Below the pieces are notes generated by a model. It did not search any database and was not told the DNA's origin. It worked only from the letters and a program-made list of their open reading frames with translations. Positions 19,294-28,002 of a DNA stretch of 64,000 bases are shown piece after piece. Each line of letters starts with the position of its first letter. Positions within the stretch are counted from its first letter, which is position 1. The stretch lies in assembly GCF_019049255.1 (NCBI RefSeq), contig NZ_JAGMUJ010000004.1, forward strand, positions 1 through 64,000, written 5' to 3'. Position numbers and translations under genes: made by a program. Source of the stretch: Streptomyces sp. AC558_RSS880 (GTDB lineage: Bacteria; Actinomycetota; Actinomycetes; Streptomycetales; Streptomycetaceae).

Positions 19294-19755
19294 TCAGTCG
19301 GAGTCGCCGCGGCGCCTGCGGGCCGCGATCATCACGCCGCCGCCCAGGAGGACGACGGCCGCACCGCCGGCCGCGATGTACGGCGTGGCGTTGCTGCCGC
19401 CGGTCTCGGCGAGGTCGGTGCCGCCGCCCTGCTCCTTGCTGTCGGAACCGGTGTTCCCCGTGTTCTCGGTGCCGGTGCCGGTGCCGGTGCCGGTGCCGGT
19501 GCCGGTGTCGCTCTCGGTCTCCTCGTAGGGCTCGAAGTCCGCGGGCGGCTTGTCGCAGCCGATGCCGTCGCCGTCACGGTCCAGGTGCTCGCCGTAGTGG
19601 TCGCTGGTCTCGGGGATGTTGGCGTGCCCGTTCTCGTACGCCTCGGAACAGTTCTCGAACGGGGTGTTGCCGCCGTGCGCCTCGGCGGTGGCCGGTACGG
19701 CGGCCAGGGCGAGCGCGGCGAGGACCGCGGCGGCGGAGGTACGGAACGGATTCAT
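19294..19755 (-). CDS. Cell-wall-anchored excalibur-domain protein (LAETG sorting signal)
   Basis: A 153-residue secreted surface protein. It has a signal peptide (residues 1-26, ending AEA) and then an excalibur calcium-binding domain with conserved NCSEAYENGHANI and the Asp-rich DRDGDGIGCDKPP loop. A Thr-Gly repeat linker follows, then LAETG, a hydrophobic helix and an RRRRGDSD tail. LAxTG is the class E sortase recognition pattern in actinobacteria, so it is probably attached to peptidoglycan by a sortase. The sortase in this window (30905-31555) looks like class F, so the partner may be elsewhere. The linker is encoded by a hexanucleotide tandem repeat. Confidence 0.85.
   Translation of the reverse strand: MNPFRTSAAAVLAALALAAVPATAEAHGGNTPFENCSEAYENGHANIPETSDHYGEHLDRDGDGIGCDKPPADFEPYEETESDTGTGTGTGTGTGTENTGNTGSDSKEQGGGTDLAETGGSNATPYIAAGGAAVVLLGGGVMIAARRRRGDSD
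19468..19507. repeat. ggtgcc hexanucleotide tandem repeat (6 units)
   Basis: Six perfect ggtgcc units (19468-19503) plus a partial seventh lie in frame within the LAETG surface protein and encode alternating Gly-Thr. Slippage would lengthen or shorten the wall-spanning linker without shifting the frame. Confidence 0.9.
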
Positions 19756-19928
19756 GGTGAAGAGTCCCCCAGATCGGGCGATTGCGCGTGCTTGGTACGA
19801 GGGTGACGAAGCTACTGGGAGGCTCGTGTCGTGGGGGGCCTATGAAAAGCTTGTGATGCGAACGTGACGTGACTGAAGAGTAGCTCTCCGCTACCGGTGA
19901 TCCTTTGTGACGGGAGGGGGGGGACGGC

Positions 19929-20170
19929 ATGGCTTCCACGTTGTTCGACGCGTTGGGGAGCGAGTACTTCCGCGTGGCCGCGGTCAGGGGCCTCGGTGAA
20001 GCGGACGGGCCGGCCCGCTCGGAACCGCCCGTGCGGTGCCGCATCGACGACGAGTTCAGCGGCCCGCCGCCGCTCTGGAGGCGGTGGAGCGGGAGTTCGG
20101 CCTGGGGGTGGACCCGCAGGCGGTGGCGGGGCCGCTGCCGAGCGTCATCGTTACCGTGCGGGCCGACTGA
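19929..20170 (+). pseudogene. Small hypothetical gene with an apparent 1-base frameshift
   Basis: An ATG at 19929 follows an exceptionally strong ribosome site (GGAGGGGGGGG). Coding-like GC3-biased sequence reads MASTLFDALGSEYFRVAAV... up to about 20062 (IDDEFSGP). The frame then degenerates, while the frame one base earlier (positions 2 mod 3) continues with good codons as AAALEAVEREFGLGVDPQAV... to a TGA at 20168. Restoring one base near 20060-20072 would give an 80-residue protein. This may be a real pseudogene, a sequencing error in a GC run, or programmed frameshifting. No family is recognised. Confidence 0.5.
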
Positions 20171-20209
20171 GCGGCGGGCGGCCGGGCGCAGTCGGTGTCG
20201 TCGTCTCCG

Positions 20210-21367
20210 TCACGACCGGAAGGGGCCCCGCACCTCGTACGTGATCCCGCCCGACGAGCTCCCGCTCGTGCCGCGCTGGCTGGAGAAGTACAGGCGGGTG
20301 CCGTCGGGGGAGAAGGCCGGGCCGGTGATCTCGGAGCCCGACTGGCCGCCGATGCGGAGGAACGGGGCCACCACGTCGTCGGGCGTGATGACGCAGATCT
20401 CCATGGTGCCGCCGTCCTCGGCCACGAAGAGGTCGCCGGAGGCGGCGCCGGTGACGTTGTCGACGCCCGACAGGGGAGCGCCGCCGCCCGTCACCAGCGA
20501 GTCGTCGTAGGCGAGTTTGATGGTCTGGGCGGACGCGTTGTACTGCCAGACGCGGTTGTCGCCCTTCGTGGTGAACCAGCAGGTGTCATTGGCGTAGTAG
20601 CAGCCCTCGCCGCCGTTGAAGCGCTTGGCGCCGGACACCTGGTTGCGGGTGGCGGTGGCGCCGGACGGGTCCGGGACCCGTGCCCAGCTCACCGGGCCGC
20701 TGGTGCCGCTGCCGGCGACCAGTACCTCCAGGGTGCCCGAGGACAGGTCGCCCCAGGTGGTGGGCCGGAAGCGGTAGAAGCAGCCGTCCGTGACGTCCTC
20801 CGTCAGGTACACGACCTTGCGCACCGGGTCGGCCGCCGCCGCCTCGTGCTTGAAGCGGCCCATCGCGTCACGGCGGACGGCCGCCTTCACTCCCCACGGG
20901 TCGGTCTCGTAGACGTACCCGCGGTCCACCTCCTCACAGGACAGCCAGGTGTTCCACGGGGTCTTCCCGCCCGCGCAGTTCTGCCGGGTGCCGGACAGGA
21001 CGCGGTACGCGCCCGTGATGGCGCCGGTGGCCGAGAACTTCAGCGCGCTCGCCCCGCCGGAGGGGTTGATCTCCGAGTTGGAGACGTAGATCCAGCCCGA
21101 CCCGTCCGCGTAACAGGCGCCGCCGTCGGGGGCGTTGTGCCAGGTGTACGAGGTGCCGGTGACCGTCCGGCCGGAACGGGCGACGACCCGGCTGGTGAAA
21201 CCGGCGGGCAGGCTGATGCCGTTGGCGTCCGCCGCCCCGAGCGGACCGTACGGGCCGCTGCCGGGCTGGGCGGGCGCGGCGTACGCCGCGCCGCGCCACA
21301 GGGTCCCGCCGAGGACGGAGGAGGTGCCGCCGACGGCGGTCGCACGAAGGAAGGTACGACGTTCCAT
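20210..21367 (-). CDS. PhoX-like (DUF839) Tat-exported protein, putative phosphatase
   Basis: About 385 residues from ATG 21367, with GGAGCGG upstream. The N-terminus MERRTFLRA is followed by a hydrophobic stretch ending AYA-AP, a twin-arginine signal. The rest matches the DUF839/PhoX beta-propeller family, including NAPDGGACYADGSGWIYVSN, TPWNTWLSCEE, HEAAAADPVRKVVYLTED and FVAEDGGTMEICVI. PhoX enzymes are calcium-iron alkaline phosphatases; this short member may be a related phosphatase or an uncharacterised propeller. It is next to a second Tat-type propeller protein in the same orientation. Confidence 0.82.
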   Translation of the reverse strand: MERRTFLRATAVGGTSSVLGGTLWRGAAYAAPAQPGSGPYGPLGAADANGISLPAGFTSRVVARSGRTVTGTSYTWHNAPDGGACYADGSGWIYVSNSEINPSGGASALKFSATGAITGAYRVLSGTRQNCAGGKTPWNTWLSCEEVDRGYVYETDPWGVKAAVRRDAMGRFKHEAAAADPVRKVVYLTEDVTDGCFYRFRPTTWGDLSSGTLEVLVAGSGTSGPVSWARVPDPSGATATRNQVSGAKRFNGGEGCYYANDTCWFTTKGDNRVWQYNASAQTIKLAYDDSLVTGGGAPLSGVDNVTGAASGDLFVAEDGGTMEICVITPDDVVAPFLRIGGQSGSEITGPAFSPDGTRLYFSSQRGTSGSSSGGITYEVRGPFRS

Positions 21368-21497
21368 TGCCGCTCCAAGAGGTGCCGTGACCGCCCCGCC
21401 GCCGGTCGGCGGCGGGGGCGTGCGGTCAGGGAACCTAGGGGTGCGGAATGGACGCTTCATGACCGGGGGCGTACCGGCGGATGACCATCCCCGGGGC

Positions 21498-22454
21498 CTA
21501 CAGGGGCACGGCCACCGCCGTGAACGTCGTCTCCGGGGTCTGCGGGCTGGTGAAGCGGGCGTTGACCAGGTAGAGGCGGTCGCGGAAGCGGGCCGCGGTG
21601 GCGGGGACGTCGAAGCGCGGGTCGGTGATCGAGCGGCGCAGGGTCGCCGTGGTGGCGCGGGCGTCCAGGTCGAAGACCGTGACGACGTTCGAGCGGTTCT
21701 GTACGACGTACAGGGTGCGGCCGACGCGGACCAGACCGTCGCCGTTGACCACGTTCTCCGCGCCGGACAGGGCGATGCGGGTGGCGCGCCCGGTGCGCAG
21801 GCTCACGCGGTACAGCTCGCCCGGGGTGCTCTTGACCACGATCACGTCGCGCCCGTCGGGGGTGCTCACGATGCCGTTGGCGTTGTTGACGCCGGGCAGT
21901 TGCTCCCAGTCGCCGGTGAGCGGCAGGGCGCGGACGCTGCCGCCCCGGCCGCGCGGGACGCCGTAGAGGACCGCGTCGCGGGAGTCGGTGAACCAGGCGC
22001 GGTCGCGGAAGAGGACGACGTCGTTGACGAAGTGGCCGGTGGGTGCCGTGAGTTCGTACGTCGTCCGCAGCTCGCCGGTGCGGGCGTCGACGGTGCGGGC
22101 GGTGCCGCCCCCGCCGCCGGAGACGTACAGCAGGCCGTCGTCGCCCAGCTTGAGGCCGATGGCCGCGAGGCCGGGGGCGCCCTCGTGGAGGACTCCGCCC
22201 TTGCCGGTGCGCAGGTCGGTGCGGTAGATCGCGCCGTCGGCGCGGGAGCCCAGGTAGGCGTACGGCGCGCCGCCGATGGTGATGCCCTCGGGCAGCCAGC
22301 CGTCCGGCAGCGGGAACTCGGTCGGCCAGGCGGGCCGGTGGCCGGTCGCCTGCGCCGTACCGGTGCCGGCCGCCGCCGCCAACGCGGCGACGGCGGCACC
22401 GCCGAGCACGGCACGCCGGGAGGGCTGGATGTGCTGCGGGTGGTTCCGGGTCAT
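21498..22454 (-). CDS. Secreted SMP-30/NHL-like beta-propeller protein
   Basis: About 318 residues from ATG 22454 (GGAGG upstream). Residues 1-36 look like a Tat signal (SRRAVLGGAAVAALAAAAG ... AQA). The mature part consists of repeated propeller blades with LYVSGGGGGTARTVDARTG, NDVVLFRDRAWFTDS, NANGIVSTPDGRDVIVV and GDGLVRVGRTLYVVQN, as in the SMP-30/gluconolactonase superfamily. Whether it has lactonase activity is not visible; metal ligands were not individually identified. The upstream spacer 22455-22654 separates it from nirD. Confidence 0.75.
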   Translation of the reverse strand: MTRNHPQHIQPSRRAVLGGAAVAALAAAAGTGTAQATGHRPAWPTEFPLPDGWLPEGITIGGAPYAYLGSRADGAIYRTDLRTGKGGVLHEGAPGLAAIGLKLGDDGLLYVSGGGGGTARTVDARTGELRTTYELTAPTGHFVNDVVLFRDRAWFTDSRDAVLYGVPRGRGGSVRALPLTGDWEQLPGVNNANGIVSTPDGRDVIVVKSTPGELYRVSLRTGRATRIALSGAENVVNGDGLVRVGRTLYVVQNRSNVVTVFDLDARATTATLRRSITDPRFDVPATAARFRDRLYLVNARFTSPQTPETTFTAVAVPL

Positions 22455-22654
22455 GGTCCGGGCCTCCGTGACGGATGGGGGGATGAACCACCCCCGATGA
22501 AACTCCATGGACCGGCCCCGCTGAACGCGGGACACGAACCCGACAGGAAGTCGACAGGCCCCGGGACCCGGAGTGGGGCTCGGTGCCAGACCCGGAGTGG
22601 GACCCGGCGTGAGGACCGCGGCGCCGGGCCCGGCGTGGGGCCCGTCGCGGCCGG

Positions 22655-23005
22655 TTACGCCGCCTTCACCTCGTACGCCGTCACCCGTACCGTCTCGTCG
22701 TCCAGGCACTGGCCCGACTCCAGGTCGAAGCGCTGCTTCAGGAGCGGGGAGGCGACGAAGGGGCGGCCCTGGTGGGTGCCGGTCAGGCCGCGGGAGAGGA
22801 CCGCCGCGCCGGTGAAGGGGTCGCGGTTGTCGATGGCGTACAGGCGGCCGGTGCGGTCGGCGAAGACGGCGGCCTGGCGGCCGTCGGGGAGGAGGGCGGC
22901 CACCCCGCGGCCCGGGAGCAGTGCGCTCAGGTCGCAGACCGTGAACCAGTCGTCGGCGAGGCGGAGCCGGACCTTCAGATCGGTGGTCTCGAGGGTCAGG
23001 GTCAT
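22655..23005 (-). CDS. nirD: Nitrite reductase (NADH) small subunit
   Basis: A 116-residue Rieske-fold subunit of assimilatory nitrite reductase. It resembles NirD (VCDLSALLPGRGVAALLPDG, YAIDNRDPFTGAAVLSRG, FDLESGQCLDDE). The usual Rieske CxH...CxxH iron-sulfur ligands are absent, which is normal for this NirD class. Its ATG overlaps the nirB stop by four bases (ATGA), so it is the last gene of the three-gene operon beginning at 26825. Confidence 0.93.
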   Translation of the reverse strand: MTLTLETTDLKVRLRLADDWFTVCDLSALLPGRGVAALLPDGRQAAVFADRTGRLYAIDNRDPFTGAAVLSRGLTGTHQGRPFVASPLLKQRFDLESGQCLDDETVRVTAYEVKAA

Positions 23006-25608
23006 CGCGTGGCGCTTCCTTCCAGGATCTCGTCGGCGGGTCGCAGGCCGATGTTCAGCAGCGGCAGGTCGGGCTTCATCTGGTCGCGCTCGGGGACGAA
23101 GGCGACCACCGGGTCGGGGGTGTCGGGCGCGTTCACGAAGGACACGAAGCGGGCCAGCTTCTCCGGGTCGTCGAGGGTCTCGGCCCACTCGTCGCGGTAG
23201 TGCGAGACGTGGGCGGCCATCAGGGCCTCCAGCTCGTCGCAGATGCCGAGCGAGTCGTGGACGACGACGTCCCGTACGTGGTCCAGGCCGCCGGGGATGC
23301 GGTCCAGCCAGACGCTGGTGCGCTCCAGGCGGTCCGCGGTGCGGATGTAGAACATCAGGAACCGGTCGATCAGGCGGATCAGTTCGGCGTCCGAGAGGTC
23401 CTGGCCGAGCAGGTCGGCGTGGCGCGGGGTGGCGCCGCCGTTGCCGCCGACGTAGAGGTTCCAGCCGCCCGCGGTGGCGATGACGCCGAAGTCCTTGGAC
23501 TGGGCCTCCGCGCACTCGCGCTGGCAGCCGGAGACCGCCGACTTGAGCTTGTGGGGGGAGCGCAGGCCCCGGTAGCGCAGCTCCAGGTCGATCGCCATGC
23601 GGACGGAGTCCTGGACGCCGTAGCGGCACCAGGTCTGCCCGACGCAGGACTTCACCGTGCGCAGCGACTTGCCGTAGGCGTGGCCGGACTCGAAGCCGGC
23701 GTCGACCAGGCGGGCCCAGATGACGGGCAGTTGCTCCACCCGCGCGCCGAACATGTCGATGCGCTGGCCGCCGGTGATCTTCGTGTAGAGACCGAAGTCG
23801 CGGGCGATCTCGCCGATCACGATCAGCTTCTCCGGGGCGATCTCACCGCCGGGGATGCGGGGCACGACCGAGTACGAGCCGTTCTTCTGCAGGTTGGCCA
23901 GGAAGTGGTCGTTGGTGTCCTGCAGCGCCGCCTGCTCACCGTCCAGGACGTGGGTGCTCGCGCCGATCGTCGGGGCGAGGGAGGCGATGATCGAGCCGAC
24001 CGTCGGCTTGCAGACCTCGCAGCCGTCGCCGCCGCGCGCCGCCTCCCGGCCGTGGCGGTCGAGCAGGTCACGGAAGGAGGTGACGCGCAGGGCGAGGACG
24101 ATCTCGTACAGCTCCTCGCGGGTCTGGGAGAAGCAGGCGCACAGGCCCTTGTCGACCTCGACGCCGCTCGCCTCCAGCTCGGCGTTGATCAGCTGGCCGA
24201 GGACCTTGACGCAACTGCCGCACGTCGTCCCGGCCTTGGTGCACTTCTTCACCTCGGGCACGGTGGTGCACCTGTGCTCGGTGACCGCCTCGCGGATCGT
24301 GCCCTTGCGGACGTTGTTGCAGGAGCAGATGATCGCGTCGTCCGGCAGCGCGGACGGGCCGAGCTGCACGGGCGCCCCGGCGCCGGCCGGCAGCACCAGC
24401 GACTCGGGCGAGACCGGCGGGACGGAGCCGGTGAAGGCCTTCAGCGTGCCGTACGCCTCCGCGTCGCCGACCAGGATGCCGCCGAGCAGCGTGCCGTCCC
24501 GGCCGATGACCAGCTTCTTGTACAGGCCGGAGCGGGAGTCGGAGTAGACGACGTCCAGGCAGTCCTCGGCGGTGCCGTGGGCGTCGCCGAAGGACGCCAC
24601 GTCCACGCCGAGCAGCTTCAGCTTGGTGGACAGGTCCGCGCCGGTGAAGGACGCCTCGTCGGCGGCGATCGTCGCGGCGGCCGTCTCGGCCTGCTCGTAA
24701 CCGGGCGCCACCAGGCCGTACACCCGGCCGTCGGCGGCCAGCGCGCACTCGCCGATCGCGAAGACGTGCGGGTCGGTGACCGTGCGGCACTGCTCGTCGA
24801 CCGTGATGCCGCCGCGCTCGCCGACGGTGAGGCCGCAGGCGCGGGCCAGCTGGTCGCGGGGGCGGACGCCGGCGGAGAACACCACCAGGTCGGTGGCGAG
24901 TTCGGAGCCGTCCGACAGCCTCATGCCGGTGACGGCACCCGAGGCGTCGGTCAGGATCTCCTGCGTGCCCACCCCCGTGTGGACGGACAGGCCCATCTCC
25001 TCGATGGTGCGCAGCAGCGCCGCGCCGCCGCCCTCGTCGACCTGGACGGGCATCAGCCGGGGTGCGAACTCCACGATGTGGGAGGTGAGTCCGAGGCCCT
25101 TGAGCGCGCCCGCCGCCTCCAGGCCGAGCAGACCGCCGCCGACCACGGCACCGGTCGTCGACGTCCTCGCGTACTCCTCGATCGCGAGGAGGTCCTCGAT
25201 CGTGCGGTAGACGAAGCAGCCCTCGGCGTCCTTGTTCGGCACCGGCGGCACGAACGGGTAGGAGCCGGTGGCCAGCACCAGGACGTCGTAGTCGACGACC
25301 AGCCCGGAGCGGGCCGTCACCGTGCGCGCCTCGCGGTCGACGCTCTCCGCCGGGTCGCCGACGCGCAGCTCGATGCCGTGCTCCTCGATGAAGGCCAGGT
25401 CCGTCAGGGACAGGTCCTCGGGCGTCCTCCCCGAGAAGTACGAGGTGAGCTGGACACGGTCGTACGCCGGGCGCGGCTCCTCGCACAGCACGACCACGCG
25501 GTGCGTGGCGGTCAGGCCGCGCTCGGCGAGCGCCTCGAGGAAGCGCTGGCCGACCATGCCGTGGCCGACGAGCACGATCGTGGGGGATGCCCCGGGAGTG
25601 GCGGTCAT
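23002..25608 (-). CDS. nirB: Nitrite reductase (NADH) large subunit
   Basis: Assimilatory nitrite reductase that makes ammonium from nitrite in the cytoplasm; 868 residues. In order: an FAD/NAD(P)H pyridine-nucleotide reductase (GHGMVGQRFLEAL; VGGGLLGLEAAGAL), two BFD-like [2Fe-2S] segments (ICSC near 426 with CGSC; LCAC with CEVC), and a C-terminal siroheme/[4Fe-4S] domain whose ligands are visible as C-x5-C near residue 652 and C-x3-C near 694. The start overlaps the stop of the upstream reductase (TGATG). Siroheme links it to the chelatase gene at 37308. Confidence 0.96.
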   Translation of the reverse strand: MTATPGASPTIVLVGHGMVGQRFLEALAERGLTATHRVVVLCEEPRPAYDRVQLTSYFSGRTPEDLSLTDLAFIEEHGIELRVGDPAESVDREARTVTARSGLVVDYDVLVLATGSYPFVPPVPNKDAEGCFVYRTIEDLLAIEEYARTSTTGAVVGGGLLGLEAAGALKGLGLTSHIVEFAPRLMPVQVDEGGGAALLRTIEEMGLSVHTGVGTQEILTDASGAVTGMRLSDGSELATDLVVFSAGVRPRDQLARACGLTVGERGGITVDEQCRTVTDPHVFAIGECALAADGRVYGLVAPGYEQAETAAATIAADEASFTGADLSTKLKLLGVDVASFGDAHGTAEDCLDVVYSDSRSGLYKKLVIGRDGTLLGGILVGDAEAYGTLKAFTGSVPPVSPESLVLPAGAGAPVQLGPSALPDDAIICSCNNVRKGTIREAVTEHRCTTVPEVKKCTKAGTTCGSCVKVLGQLINAELEASGVEVDKGLCACFSQTREELYEIVLALRVTSFRDLLDRHGREAARGGDGCEVCKPTVGSIIASLAPTIGASTHVLDGEQAALQDTNDHFLANLQKNGSYSVVPRIPGGEIAPEKLIVIGEIARDFGLYTKITGGQRIDMFGARVEQLPVIWARLVDAGFESGHAYGKSLRTVKSCVGQTWCRYGVQDSVRMAIDLELRYRGLRSPHKLKSAVSGCQRECAEAQSKDFGVIATAGGWNLYVGGNGGATPRHADLLGQDLSDAELIRLIDRFLMFYIRTADRLERTSVWLDRIPGGLDHVRDVVVHDSLGICDELEALMAAHVSHYRDEWAETLDDPEKLARFVSFVNAPDTPDPVVAFVPERDQMKPDLPLLNIGLRPADEILEGSATR

Positions 25609-26825
25609 CAGGAGCCTCCATCGTTGGTGAGCAGGTGGAGCAGGGGCCCGCCGTCGGAGGGGAGCGGCTCTGCTCCCTCCCAGGCGCGCGCGAGGGCGCC
25701 GACGGTGCCGAGTTCGCCGACGAGGACCCCGCCGACCAGGCGGTCGTCGCGGACGACGACCTTGCGGTAGGTGCCCCGGGTGTGGTCGGTGAGCTGGACG
25801 ACGTCGTCGCCCGGCAGCGCCTCGGTCTCGCCGAAGGCGGCCAGGTCGAAGGGGCTGTCCGGCCCGGTGAGGGTGAGCCGGGTCAGCGAACGGGTGCCGG
25901 TGTAGCGGGAGCCGGTGTCCCCGGCGAGCAGCGCGGCGAGCGCGTCGGCCTGTTCGAGGGCCGGGGTGGCCAGCCCGTACACCGTGCCGGCGTGCTGGAC
26001 GCAGTCGCCGATCGCGTGGATGTACGGGTCGGAGGTGCGCAGCTCGTCGTCGACGACGACGCCCTTGCGGACGTCGAGCCCGGCGGCCTGCGCGAGGCCG
26101 GCGCGCGGGTGCACCCCGCAGGCCAGGACCACGAGGTCGGCGTCGAGGGCGTAGCCGTCGGCCATCTCCACCGAGCGGACGGCGCCGCCGACGCAGCGCA
26201 CGTCCCGCACCCGGCACTCGGTGTGCACCTCCACGCCGAGGTCGGTCAGGTGCCGCGCGACCAGCTCGGACGCGGCCGGGTCCAGCTGGCGTTCCATGAG
26301 CCGCTCGGACTGCTGGGCGAGGACGACCTGCGCGCCGCGCACGGCGAGCGCGCGGGCCGCGGAGACCCCGAGCAGCCCGCCGCCGATCACCACCGCCCGC
26401 ACCCCGGGCCGTACCGCCTTGGCCAGGCCCAGGCAGTCGTCCAGGGTGCGGAACGCGTGCACGCCCTCGGGCAGCTCGTGGTCCTCGGTGAACAGGCCGC
26501 GCAGCGGCGGCAGTACGGGGTTGGAGCCGGTGGCCAGGACCAGCCTGTCGTATGCGATCACCGCCCCGTCCGCGCAGACGACGGTCCGCCCGGCGCGGTC
26601 GATGCCGGTGACCCGGGCGCGGGTCAGCTCCGCGGGCGCAGGCAGGGCGATCACCTCGGGGCTGTACCGTCCGGCCAGCACCTCGGCGAGCAGCACCCTG
26701 TTGTACGGGCGGTGCTCCTCCTCGCCGACCAGCGTCACGGGCGTGCCGAGCTCGCCGAGCCGCCGGGCGAGCCGTACGCCCGCGAGGCCGGAGCCGATCA
26801 CCACCACACGATCGTTCGAGGTCAT
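25608..26825 (-). CDS. NAD(P)/FAD-dependent oxidoreductase of the nitrite reductase operon
   Basis: A 405-residue flavoprotein similar to the NirB N-terminal half and to NasB/ferredoxin reductases. It has GSGLAGVRLARRL (FAD), GGGLLGVSAARAL (NAD), the SDPYIHAIGDCVQHAG FAD motif, and a short C-terminal domain ending GTVGALARAW. It is the first gene of the nir operon. A plausible role is delivering electrons to NirB or NasA, since the NasA here lacks its own flavin domain. A candidate GlnR site lies 24-50 bp upstream of its start. Confidence 0.88.
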   Translation of the reverse strand: MTSNDRVVVIGSGLAGVRLARRLGELGTPVTLVGEEEHRPYNRVLLAEVLAGRYSPEVIALPAPAELTRARVTGIDRAGRTVVCADGAVIAYDRLVLATGSNPVLPPLRGLFTEDHELPEGVHAFRTLDDCLGLAKAVRPGVRAVVIGGGLLGVSAARALAVRGAQVVLAQQSERLMERQLDPAASELVARHLTDLGVEVHTECRVRDVRCVGGAVRSVEMADGYALDADLVVLACGVHPRAGLAQAAGLDVRKGVVVDDELRTSDPYIHAIGDCVQHAGTVYGLATPALEQADALAALLAGDTGSRYTGTRSLTRLTLTGPDSPFDLAAFGETEALPGDDVVQLTDHTRGTYRKVVVRDDRLVGGVLVGELGTVGALARAWEGAEPLPSDGGPLLHLLTNDGGS

Positions 26826-26848
26826 GTCCTTGAGCGTGCGGTGCGGGT

Positions 26849-26875
26849 GTTACCCGGTGGCATCCCCCCTGTTTC
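26849..26875 (-). promoter_or_regulatory. Candidate GlnR box upstream of the nir operon
   Basis: On the minus strand GAAAC (26875-26871) and GTAAC (26853-26849) start 22 bp apart, the spacing of two 11-bp GlnR half units. GlnR is known to activate nirBD and nasA in S. coelicolor. The middle half site is poor. A site of the same spacing precedes nasA. Confidence 0.5.
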
Positions 26876-27020
26876 CCCCGCGGAACGCTGCCCTCAGCGG
26901 GGTGAGGGGGTGGATGTGAGGGTTCCGGGGACGCGGCCGGGCGGGGCTGTGAGGAGGCCAACCTCAATAAACGCTCATCTTGATGGACGCAGCATCTACC
27001 CCGTCCCTAGGCTCACGGCC

Positions 27021-27803
27021 ATGCCCGACATCTCCCTGACCACGGTCGTCCTGCTCTGTCTGGCCGCCCTCGCCGCCGGCTGGATCGACGCCGTGGTCGG
27101 CGGCGGCGGGCTGCTGCTCCTGCCCGCCCTGCTGCTCGGCCTGCCCGCCGGCACCCCCGCCGCGCACGCGCTCGGCACCAACAAGGCGGTCGCGATCGTG
27201 GGCACCACGGGCGCGGCGGTGACGTACGCCCGCAAGGCGCCGGTCGACGTGAAGACCGCCGTACGCATCGGCCTCGCGGCCCTCGCCGGATCGTCGGCCG
27301 GGGCCTTCTTCGCGGCCGGGATGAGCACCGAGGTCCTCAAGCCGGTGATCATGGTGGTGCTGCTCGCCGTGGCCGCCTTCGTGATCCTGCGCCCCGCCTT
27401 CGGCACGGCCCCCGCCACCGGCCCGGCGACCCGCCGCCAGATCCTCGCCGCGATCGGCCTGGCCGGCCTCGGCATCGGCTTCTACGACGGTCTCATCGGC
27501 CCCGGCACCGGCACGTTCCTCGTCCTGGCGCTCACCGCCCTGCTCCACCTCGACCTGGTCACCGCCTCCGCCACCGCCAAGATCGTCAACTGCTGCACCA
27601 ACGCCGGAGCCCTCGCCACCTTCGCCTGGCAGGGCGCGGTGCTGTGGCAACTGGCGGCGCTGATGGCGGTGTTCAACCTGGCGGGCGGCACGCTCGGCGC
27701 GCACACGGCCCTGAAGAAGGGCAGCGGCTTCGTCCGCGTCGTCCTGCTGACGGTCGTCTTCGCGCTGGTCGCGAACCTGGCGTACGAGCAGTGGCTGGCC
27801 TGA
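27021..27803 (+). CDS. TauE/SafE family permease
   Basis: A 260-residue membrane protein with about eight hydrophobic segments and the TauE/SafE family pattern: WIDAVVGGGGLLLLPALLL near residues 20-40, HALGTNKAVAIVG, and the second repeat GFYDGLIGPGTGTFLVLAL near 154-172. Members export or import small organic or inorganic sulfur anions. It is divergent from the nir operon, so co-regulation with nitrogen and sulfur assimilation is possible. Exact substrate unknown. Confidence 0.88.
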   Translation: MPDISLTTVVLLCLAALAAGWIDAVVGGGGLLLLPALLLGLPAGTPAAHALGTNKAVAIVGTTGAAVTYARKAPVDVKTAVRIGLAALAGSSAGAFFAAGMSTEVLKPVIMVVLLAVAAFVILRPAFGTAPATGPATRRQILAAIGLAGLGIGFYDGLIGPGTGTFLVLALTALLHLDLVTASATAKIVNCCTNAGALATFAWQGAVLWQLAALMAVFNLAGGTLGAHTALKKGSGFVRVVLLTVVFALVANLAYEQWLA

Positions 27804-27875
27804 GCGTACGAGCGGTGGCCGGTCCGGGCGTCCGAGTGCCGGCCGGCCTGAGCGTCCGAGTGCCGGCCGGCCCGG
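27804..27875. repeat. 24-bp period tandem repeat downstream of the TauE gene
   Basis: Two perfect copies of gcgtccgagtgccggccggcc (27828 and 27852) lie 24 bp apart, preceded by a degenerate copy at 27804-27827. They fill most of the gap before the next gene's leader. GGCCGGCC palindromes within each copy could form small hairpins. Confidence 0.8.
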
Positions 27876-28002
27876 GCGGCACACCCGGTGATCAACCCGG
27901 CTGACGTGATCCACTCGGGCGGGTTAGGCTCCAGCGCCGCTCCATGACGCGGGCGGCCGGTGCTGGGGAGCGCCGCGGAGCAGCACAAGGGTGGGGGAGA
28001 AG

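Noticed and set aside
23002..26967. A single 1321-residue frame covering nirB and part of the upstream reductase
   Set aside because: The N-terminal 450 residues are Arg/Pro/Gly repeats in the wrong frame of the FAD reductase; nirB starts at 25608 where the flavoprotein motif begins.
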